Positions 58,237-64,000 of a stretch of 64,000 nucleotides of DNA are shown piece by piece. The notes beneath the pieces were generated by a model that did no database searches, was not told the DNA's origin, and worked only from the letters and a program-made list of their open reading frames with translations. Position 1 is the first letter of the stretch; the number at the start of each line of letters is the position of its first letter. Origin of the DNA: Microbacterium excoecariae (lineage in GTDB: Bacteria; Actinomycetota; Actinomycetes; Actinomycetales; Microbacteriaceae); NCBI RefSeq assembly GCF_011326725.1, contig NZ_JAANCO010000001.1:186001-250000 (forward strand). Reading direction: 5' to 3'. The translations under genes were made by a program, and so were the position numbers.

Positions 58237-58997
58237 TGCTGTCGGCGTGGGCGCCGGCGGGGATCGGCGAGATCGCGGCCGGGACCGACCTCGCCCTCGT
58301 CATCGGCGACGCGCTCGCGGCGGATCCTGCGGGCCTTTCCGCGGGCGACATCGTCGTCGTCACGAGCAAGATCGTCTCCAAGGCCGAGGGACGCTTCGTC
58401 GTCGCCGACGACCGCGAGGAGGCCATCACCGCGGAGACCGTCCGCGTCGTCGCGAGCCGCACGAACCCCGCCACGGGGCACACGACGCGCATCGTCGAGA
58501 ACCGACTCGGCATCGTGTCCGCGGCCGCCGGGGTCGACGCCTCGAACACCCCCGAGGGGACGGTGCTGCTGCTCCCCGAGGATCCCGACCGGTCCGCCCG
58601 CGACCTGGCGGCCGCCCTCCGCGCGCGCTTCGGCGTCGCCGTCGGGGTGCTCGTCAGCGACACGCTCGGCCGCGCGTGGCGCGACGGCCAGGTCGACCAG
58701 GCGATCGGCGCCGGCGGCGTCCACGTCTTCGAGGACCTGCGCGGATCCGTCGACGCCCAGGGCCGCTCGCTGTCGGTCACGCTGCCGTGCGTCGCCGACG
58801 AAATCTGCTCGGCCGCCGAACTCGTCAAGGGCAAGGCGACCGGCCGTCCCGTCGCGGTCGTGCGCGGGCGCGCCGACCTCGTGGGCGGGCTCGAGCTGCC
58901 CGGGGCGCGCACGATTCCCCGCACGGGCCCCTCCGACATGTTCCGCAAGGGCTACGACGAGGCCTTCGCCGACGGCGTCGCCTCGGTGGCCGGCTGA
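58236..58997 (+). CDS. cofE: coenzyme F420-0:L-glutamate ligase
   Basis: A 253-residue CofE/FbiB N-terminal-type enzyme: [59 protein letters not shown] and [24 protein letters not shown] are diagnostic. It adds glutamates to F420-0 with GTP. Unlike mycobacterial FbiB there is no C-terminal nitroreductase-like domain. Coupled to the GNAT gene. Its presence supports an actinobacterial origin. Confidence 0.92.
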   Translation: MLSAWAPAGIGEIAAGTDLALVIGDALAADPAGLSAGDIVVVTSKIVSKAEGRFVVADDREEAITAETVRVVASRTNPATGHTTRIVENRLGIVSAAAGVDASNTPEGTVLLLPEDPDRSARDLAAALRARFGVAVGVLVSDTLGRAWRDGQVDQAIGAGGVHVFEDLRGSVDAQGRSLSVTLPCVADEICSAAELVKGKATGRPVAVVRGRADLVGGLELPGARTIPRTGPSDMFRKGYDEAFADGVASVAG

Positions 58998-59063
58998 CCG
59001 GCGAGATTTCCCCCTCTTCCCCCGGGCACGCGGACCCGGATACGGTGGCTCCGCGGACGAAGC

Positions 59064-59085
59064 GTTCACGAGCCGTTCACGTGCT
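59064..59085 (+). promoter_or_regulatory. putative Pho box (11-nt direct repeats)
   Basis: GTTCACGAGCC followed immediately by GTTCACGTGCT, the tandem 11-nt spacing of actinobacterial PhoP boxes, about 90 bases before the secreted 5'-nucleotidase gene. Predicts induction under phosphate limitation. Confidence 0.7.
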
Positions 59086-59176
59086 GGGCGGGCGTGGCGA
59101 AACCTGCGCCCGTTAGAACGGACACCGTGCCCCGCCGCCCGCGTGGGGTGTCCCCTGCCCACAGCAAAGGATGACC

Positions 59177-61480
59177 ATGCGTTCACCCCTGACACGCGGC
59201 ATCGGCGCCGGCGCGGCTCTCGCGACCGCCGGTTCGCTGTTGCTCATGCCCCAGGTCGCCGTCGCGGCCGAGGAGCCCGAGACGACCGACATTCAGATCC
59301 TCGGGATCAACGACTTCCACGGCCGCATTGAGGCCGACGACTACAACGGTCTCGCGGGCGCCGCGGGCCTCGTCGCCACGGTCCGGGCCTACGAGGCCGC
59401 CAACCCGAACACGCTGTTCGTCTCGGCGGGCGACAACATCGGCGCATCGACCTTCACGTCGTTCATCCAGCAGGACGAGCCGACGATGGAGGCGCTCGCC
59501 AAGGGCGGCCTCGACGTCGGCGTCGTCGGCAACCACGAGTTCGACCAGGGCTTCGCCGACCTCACGGACCGCGTCCAGCCCTACTACGACGCCGCCAGCG
59601 GCATCGAGGGCCTCGGCGCCGACCTGACGCTCGGCGCCAACGTCTACGACGCGGGCACGACCGACCCGGCGCTGCAGGAGTACACGATCAAGGACGTCGA
59701 CGGCGTCAAGATCGGCTTCATCGGCACGATCACCTCCACGACCGAGACCCTCGTCTCGCCGGCGGGCATCAGCCAGATCGACTTCGGCGACCAGGTGGAG
59801 GCGGCCAACCGCGTCGCCGCCGAGATCGACGACCAGGTCGACGTCACGATCCTCCTGACGCACTCGGGCGCCGAGGTCAGCGGATCCGACTCCTCCACGT
59901 GCGAGGAGATCGCCGCCGAGGAGACCGAGTTCGGCGACCTCGTGCGCGACGCGTCGCCCGAGATCGACGCGATCCTCTCGGGCCACACCCACCAGGGCTA
60001 CCCCTGCACGATCGGTGGCCGCCCCGTGCTCCAGGCGAACGACTACGGCTCGACGCTCGCGCAGCTCGACCTCTCGGTCGACTCCGCGACGAAGGAGCTC
60101 GTCTCCATCGGCGGCTCGCTCGTGTCGCTCACGGACGAGGCCGGCGCGCCCATCAACGGCGAGGCCGAGGACATCCTCGAGATCGTGAACGCGGCCGTCG
60201 AGTTCGCCGCGGTGCAGGGCAACGAGCCCGTCGGCGAGATCACGGCCGACATCCTCCGCGGCGGCGAGCCCGCGGGCGCCGACCGCGGCGTCGAGTCGAC
60301 GATGGGCAACCTCGTCGCCGACGTCTACCTGTGGTCGACGACCGAGTACGCGAACTACGGCGGCGAGCCCGCCGACATCGCGGTCATGAACCCCGGCGGG
60401 CTGCGCGACGACCTCCTCTTCGCCTCGAGCGAGGTCGGCGAGGGCGACGGCGTCGTAACCTACGCCGAGGCCGCCGCCGTGCAGCCGTTCGCGAACACGC
60501 TCACGACGAGCGAGCTGACGGGCGCCGACATCGAGCAGATGCTCGAGGAGCAGTGGCAGCCCGGCAACGACCGCCCGAAGCTGCACCTCGGCATCTCGGA
60601 GGGCTTCTCCTACGAGTACATCGACAGCGCCGACGCGGGCGAGCACGTCGTGTCGATGACGCTGAACGGCGAGCCGGTCCTCGCGGACGAGACGTACACG
60701 GTCACGACGAACTCGTTCATCGCGGCGGGCGGCGACGGCTTCACGGCCTTCACCAACGCGCCCTACCGCGACACGGGCCTCATCGACCTCTCCGCGACGG
60801 TCGACTTCTTCGCCACCTCCGGCGCCGTCGACCCGGCCCCGCTCGGCCGCGCGATCGCGGTCGAGGACCCGACCGAGCCGGGCAACGGTTCGGGCGCGGG
60901 CTCGGACGGATCCGCCGGCAGCGGCTCGGACGGATCCGCTGAGGGTGGCTCGGACGGCTCCGCCGGCGCGGGCTCCGACGGGTCGGACGCCTCCGACGGC
61001 GCGGCCGACGGCTCCAACGGCTCCGCCGACGCCGGTTCGGACGACGCGGGCACCGGCTCGGACGACGCGACCGTGACCCCGGACGAGGCCGACCTCACCG
61101 ACGACACCGAGAACCTCATCGCCGCCCCCGGCAGCGCCACCCCCGGCGCCGAGATCACGATCGTCCTGCCCGAGCAGGTCACCGGCACCGTCGAGACCTT
61201 CATGTTCTCCACGCCCGTGAGCCTCGGATCCCAGCAGGTCTCGGCCGACAGCACCATCTCGGTCACGATCCCCGCTGACGCCCCCGCCGGCACCCACCGC
61301 CTCGCCGTCTACGACGCCGACGGCACCCTCGTCGGCTGGACCACCATCGAGATCACCGGAGGCGACCTCCTCGCCACCGGCGGCGAGATGACCGGCACCC
61401 TCGGCTGGGGCCTCGGCCTCGCCGCGGCCGCCCTCATCGCCGCGGGCATCCTCCTCACCGCCCGCACCCGCCGCGCATAA
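59177..61480 (+). CDS. secreted wall-anchored 5'-nucleotidase/metallophosphatase
   Basis: A 767-residue exported enzyme. Signal peptide (1-31), metallophosphatase domain (LGINDFHGRIE, SAGDNIGAS, VGNHEFDQG, LSGHTHQGYPC; the two-metal site), 5'-nucleotidase C-terminal domain (NPGGLRDDL, NSFIAAGGDGF), a Gly/Ser/Asp-rich linker (about 565-630), a small beta domain, and a C-terminal LLATGG motif, helix and TARTRRA tail, which looks like a sortase signal. AAAGG ends six bases before ATG 59177. It would dephosphorylate extracellular nucleotides for phosphate scavenging. Pho box upstream. Its last 567 bp, including the terminator, are almost identical to those of the next gene. Confidence 0.92.
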   Translation: MRSPLTRGIGAGAALATAGSLLLMPQVAVAAEEPETTDIQILGINDFHGRIEADDYNGLAGAAGLVATVRAYEAANPNTLFVSAGDNIGASTFTSFIQQDEPTMEALAKGGLDVGVVGNHEFDQGFADLTDRVQPYYDAASGIEGLGADLTLGANVYDAGTTDPALQEYTIKDVDGVKIGFIGTITSTTETLVSPAGISQIDFGDQVEAANRVAAEIDDQVDVTILLTHSGAEVSGSDSSTCEEIAAEETEFGDLVRDASPEIDAILSGHTHQGYPCTIGGRPVLQANDYGSTLAQLDLSVDSATKELVSIGGSLVSLTDEAGAPINGEAEDILEIVNAAVEFAAVQGNEPVGEITADILRGGEPAGADRGVESTMGNLVADVYLWSTTEYANYGGEPADIAVMNPGGLRDDLLFASSEVGEGDGVVTYAEAAAVQPFANTLTTSELTGADIEQMLEEQWQPGNDRPKLHLGISEGFSYEYIDSADAGEHVVSMTLNGEPVLADETYTVTTNSFIAAGGDGFTAFTNAPYRDTGLIDLSATVDFFATSGAVDPAPLGRAIAVEDPTEPGNGSGAGSDGSAGSGSDGSAEGGSDGSAGAGSDGSDASDGAADGSNGSADAGSDDAGTGSDDATVTPDEADLTDDTENLIAAPGSATPGAEITIVLPEQVTGTVETFMFSTPVSLGSQQVSADSTISVTIPADAPAGTHRLAVYDADGTLVGWTTIEITGGDLLATGGEMTGTLGWGLGLAAAALIAAGILLTARTRRA

Positions 61481-61537
61481 CACCCACACCCACCGGCCCC
61501 CGCCGCCCACCCGGGCGACGGGGGCCGGTGCCGTCCC
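60971..61537 (+). repeat. 567-bp direct repeat, copy 1
   Basis: Covers the linker, the C-terminal anchor module and the terminator of the 5'-nucleotidase gene. Aligned without gaps at an offset of 2408 to copy 2 (63379-63945), I count five mismatches, the last at 61149; the following 388 bases are identical, including 57 bases of non-coding DNA. Confidence 0.92.
61491..61530 (+). terminator. terminator hairpin after 5'-nucleotidase
   Basis: 12-bp stem CACCGGCCCCCG (61491-61502) with CGGGGGCCGGTG (61519-61530), with inner GCCC/GGGC pairing. Part of the direct repeat. Confidence 0.8.
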
Positions 61538-61542
61538 CGGGC

Positions 61543-61564
61543 GTTCACCCGGGGTTCACCACCC
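61543..61564 (+). promoter_or_regulatory. putative Pho box (11-nt direct repeats)
   Basis: GTTCACCCGGG followed directly by GTTCACCACCC, 30 bases before the ATG of the choice-of-anchor-I gene. Same spacing as the box at 59064. Confidence 0.7.
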
Positions 61565-61593
61565 GCACACCGGCGCCCCATAGACCAGGAGTC

Positions 61594-63888
61594 ATGTCCC
61601 GACTCCCCCGCATTCTCTTGGCCTCGGGCGCCGCGTGCGCCCTCGCCCTGTCCCCCGTCGCGGCGCTGGCCGCGCAGCCGGGCGACATCGACCCCATCGT
61701 CGACGTCGCCGACGACGCCCCCTTCTCGCTCTCCGTCGCCGGCACCTTCGAGACCGGGCTCTTCGACGAGGGCGCGAGCGAGATCGTGCAGGCCCACGGC
61801 GACCGGCTGTTCTCGATCAACGCGGCCGCCGGATCCGTGTCGGTCATCGACATGTCCGACCCCGCGCACATGACCGAGCTGTTCCAGGTCGAGTCGACGA
61901 ACGCCGTGGCGAACTCGGTCGCGATTCGCGCGGACGGCCTCGGGGTCGTCGCCATGGAGGACGCCTCGGACAAGACGGCTCCCGGATCCCTCCTCTTCTT
62001 CGACGCGAACGCCGACGCGCCCATCGTGCTCGGATCCGTCCAGGTCGGTTCGCTTCCCGACATGGTGACCATCTCGCCCGAGGGCGACTACGCGGTCGTC
62101 GCGAACGAGGGCGAGCCGAGCGATGACTTCACGGTGGACCCCGAGGGATCCGTCGGCGTCGTCGCGCTTCCCGACACGGTCGCGGCGCCCGCCCAGGAGG
62201 ACGTGGAGACGGCCGACTTCCACGCGTTCGAGGACGCCGTGCTCGACGACAGCGTCCGCGACGCGTTCGGCCCGATCCTGAACCCCGAGCTGCCGCGTTC
62301 GACGAACTGGGAGCCCGAGTACATCACGGTCGTCGGCGACACCGCATACGCCGCGCTCCAGGAGGCGAACGCGATCGCGGTCGTCGACCTCGCCACGGCC
62401 ACGGTCACCGACGTGTGGGGCCTCGGCTTCATCGATCGCGGCACGGTGCCCCTCGATGCCTCCGACCGCGATCCGGAGGACGCCCCCGAGATCAACATCG
62501 CGACCTACCCGGGCCTGTATGGCGTCCCCATGCCCGACGGCATCTCCTCCTACACCGCCGGCGGCGAGACCTACCTCGTCACCGCCAACGAGGGCGACGC
62601 GCGCGAGTGGGGCGACTACGTCGAGCCCGCGCGGATCAAGGACCTCGACAAGCCCGAGGACGCCCCCGACAGCCAGGGCCCGCTGTGCGAGGAGCTCGCC
62701 GCGTACGACGACGACGCCCAGCTCGGGCGCCTCGAGGTCTCGACGGCGATGGGCTTCGACGCGGAGCGCGGCTGCTACAGCGAGCTCTACGCGTACGGCG
62801 CGCGCTCCTTCTCGATCTACACGACCTCGGGCGAGCTCGTGTTCGACTCCGGCGCGCAGTTCGAGGAGCTCACGGCCCGCCTGAGCGAGACCACCGACCT
62901 GGTCTTCAACTCCGGCCACGACGACAACGAGGCCGAGAGCCGCAGCGACGCCAAGGGCGTCGAGCCGGAGAACCTCACCATCGGCGAGGTCGACGGCCGC
63001 ACCTACGCCTTCATCGGCTTCGAGCGCCTCTCGGGCGTCGTGGTCTACGACATCACCGACCCGGCCGCGCCGACCTACTCCTCCTACATCAACAACCGCG
63101 AGTTCGAGACCAGCCTCGGCGACGCGTACGAGGACCTCGAGGACGCGGGCGCGGGATCCGAGGAGCTCGCGGCGCTCGTGAACAGCGTCGGCGACCTCGG
63201 GCCGGAGGGCCTCGACTTCATCGCGGCCGCCGACTCCCCCACGGGCATCCCCATGGTCGCCGTCGGCAACGAGGTCTCGGGCACGACGACGCTCTACGCG
63301 CTCGACGGCGCCACGATCGTCGACCCGACCGAGCCGGGCGACGGCTCGGACGCGGGCTCGGACGGATCCGCCGACGCCGGCTCCGACGGGTCGGACGCCT
63401 CCGACGGCGCGGCCGACGGCTCCAACGGATCCGCCGACGCCGGTTCGGACGACGCGGGCAGCGGCTCGGGCGACGCGACCGTGACCCCGGACGAGGCCGA
63501 CCTCACGGACGACACCGAGAACCTCATCGCCGCCCCCGGCAGCGCCACCCCCGGCGACGAGATCACGATCGTCCTGCCCGAGCAGGTCACCGGCACCGTC
63601 GAGACCTTCATGTTCTCCACGCCCGTGAGCCTCGGATCCCAGCAGGTCTCGGCCGACAGCACCATCTCGGTCACGATCCCCGCTGACGCCCCCGCCGGCA
63701 CCCACCGCCTCGCCGTCTACGACGCCGACGGCACCCTCGTCGGCTGGACCACCATCGAGATCACCGGAGGCGACCTCCTCGCCACCGGCGGCGAGATGAC
63801 CGGCACCCTCGGCTGGGGCCTCGGCCTCGCCGCGGCCGCCCTCATCGCCGCGGGCATCCTCCTCACCGCCCGCACCCGCCGCGCATAA
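61594..63888 (+). CDS. secreted wall-anchored choice-of-anchor-I family protein (possible phosphatase/esterase-like beta-propeller)
   Basis: A 764-residue exported protein: signal peptide (1-27), a beta-propeller body of the choice-of-anchor-I type (SLSVAGTFETGLFDEGASEI, SIAI-like blade repeats, PEGDYAVVANEGEPSDD, TANEGDAREWGDY, GPEGLDFI), then the Asp/Ser/Gly linker and the same anchor module as the 5'-nucleotidase. Members of this family are often annotated near alkaline phosphatases, but no catalytic residues are assigned here. Start ATG 61594 gives a proper signal peptide; AGGAG is only two bases away, so initiation is unusual. Pho box upstream suggests a role in phosphate acquisition. 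Confidence 0.85.
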   Translation: MSRLPRILLASGAACALALSPVAALAAQPGDIDPIVDVADDAPFSLSVAGTFETGLFDEGASEIVQAHGDRLFSINAAAGSVSVIDMSDPAHMTELFQVESTNAVANSVAIRADGLGVVAMEDASDKTAPGSLLFFDANADAPIVLGSVQVGSLPDMVTISPEGDYAVVANEGEPSDDFTVDPEGSVGVVALPDTVAAPAQEDVETADFHAFEDAVLDDSVRDAFGPILNPELPRSTNWEPEYITVVGDTAYAALQEANAIAVVDLATATVTDVWGLGFIDRGTVPLDASDRDPEDAPEINIATYPGLYGVPMPDGISSYTAGGETYLVTANEGDAREWGDYVEPARIKDLDKPEDAPDSQGPLCEELAAYDDDAQLGRLEVSTAMGFDAERGCYSELYAYGARSFSIYTTSGELVFDSGAQFEELTARLSETTDLVFNSGHDDNEAESRSDAKGVEPENLTIGEVDGRTYAFIGFERLSGVVVYDITDPAAPTYSSYINNREFETSLGDAYEDLEDAGAGSEELAALVNSVGDLGPEGLDFIAAADSPTGIPMVAVGNEVSGTTTLYALDGATIVDPTEPGDGSDAGSDGSADAGSDGSDASDGAADGSNGSADAGSDDAGSGSGDATVTPDEADLTDDTENLIAAPGSATPGDEITIVLPEQVTGTVETFMFSTPVSLGSQQVSADSTISVTIPADAPAGTHRLAVYDADGTLVGWTTIEITGGDLLATGGEMTGTLGWGLGLAAAALIAAGILLTARTRRA

Positions 63889-63945
63889 CACCCACACCCA
63901 CCGGCCCCCGCCGCCCACCCGGGCGACGGGGGCCGGTGCCGTCCC
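63379..63945 (+). repeat. 567-bp direct repeat, copy 2
   Basis: 3' end of the choice-of-anchor-I gene plus its terminator, about 99 percent identical to 60971-61537. Confidence 0.92.
63899..63938 (+). terminator. terminator hairpin after choice-of-anchor-I gene
   Basis: Identical copy of the hairpin at 61491-61530 (12-bp stem), at the same offset as the direct repeat. The remaining 62 bases to the window end hold no gene I can support. Confidence 0.8.
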
Positions 63946-64000
63946 GTCACACCCGGTCACACGGAATCGGCGCGGCGGGGTCGCATCGGCGAGAATGATC

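Noticed and set aside
60880..61066. Gly/Ser/Asp-rich segment as a phase-variable simple repeat
   Set aside because: The DNA units vary at many positions and are not a perfect short tandem repeat; it reads as a flexible protein linker.
63946..63965. GTCACACCCG/GTCACACGGA tandem repeat as a third Pho box
   Set aside because: Ten-base rather than 11-base spacing and no GTTCAC core; too weak, and the following gene is outside the window.

Overview
The window is about 70 percent GC, with GC-ending codons, tightly packed operons, CUT1 sugar ABC importers lacking their own ATPases, an F420 ligase (CofE), PhoP-type Pho boxes and cell-wall anchors ending in LLATGG plus a membrane helix. This suggests an actinobacterium, most likely a Microbacteriaceae/Microbacterium-like soil or plant organism. 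I see no rRNA, tRNA, CRISPR array, transposase or phage gene, and no gap between genes exceeds about 220 bases.

Layout. (1) 3-12334: end of a VOC protein, an MFS sugar transporter, a GntP permease, a GntR/FCD repressor, then a long operon (4307-12334) that reads as a complete D-apionate route: ApnL-like lactonase, ApnO-like oxidoisomerase, OiaC-like decarboxylase, DhaKL-type L-erythrulose kinase, TPI-like and RpiB-like tetrulose-phosphate isomerases, plus an SDR and a nucleoside-hydrolase-like protein. (2) 12419-24560: LacI regulator, GH78 rhamnosidase, ABC importer A, a second GH78, a DUF5060/GH140-like (apiosidase-like) hydrolase and an extended SDR. (3) 24679-43151: SorC regulator, racemase-like protein, ABC importer B, GH127, a RuBisCO-like protein (RLP) with a DUF1537 kinase (OiaK-like), two SDRs, GntR, GH2 beta-galactosidase, an aldo/keto reductase and a fused GlcD-GlcF-type FAD/Fe-S oxidase. 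(4) 43156-55476: LacI, a second nucleoside-hydrolase-like protein, ABC importer C, a third GH78, ABC importer D, LacI. (5) 55480-58997: housekeeping-like genes (ornithine aminotransferase, DDAH-family amidinohydrolase, GNAT, CofE). (6) 59177-63888: two secreted, wall-anchored proteins of phosphate metabolism (5'-nucleotidase and a choice-of-anchor-I protein), each behind a Pho box and sharing a near-identical 567-bp 3' end.

How it fits together. All the glycosidases lack signal peptides, so glycosides or oligosaccharides appear to be imported by the four ABC systems (which need an external MsiK/UgpC-type ATPase) and cut inside the cell. Rhamnose, beta-L-arabinofuranose, galactose and apiose activities together match side chain B of rhamnogalacturonan II, or apiosyl/rhamnosyl plant glycosides. 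Released apiose would be oxidised by one of several SDR/AKR candidates to the lactone, hydrolysed by ApnL and rearranged by ApnO to 3-oxo-isoapionate. Two exits are then present: OiaC to L-erythrulose, kinase and isomerases to erythrose 4-phosphate; or OiaK plus the RLP, whose transcarboxylase/hydrolase version would give 3-phosphoglycerate and glycolate, the latter a plausible substrate of the GlcDF-like oxidase. A 14-bp motif TTGGTCAACCGGTT in front of GntP, the apionate operon and the distant 44-kb operon ties the island together under one regulator. Enzyme assignments rest on recognised family motifs and gene context; no database search was run.
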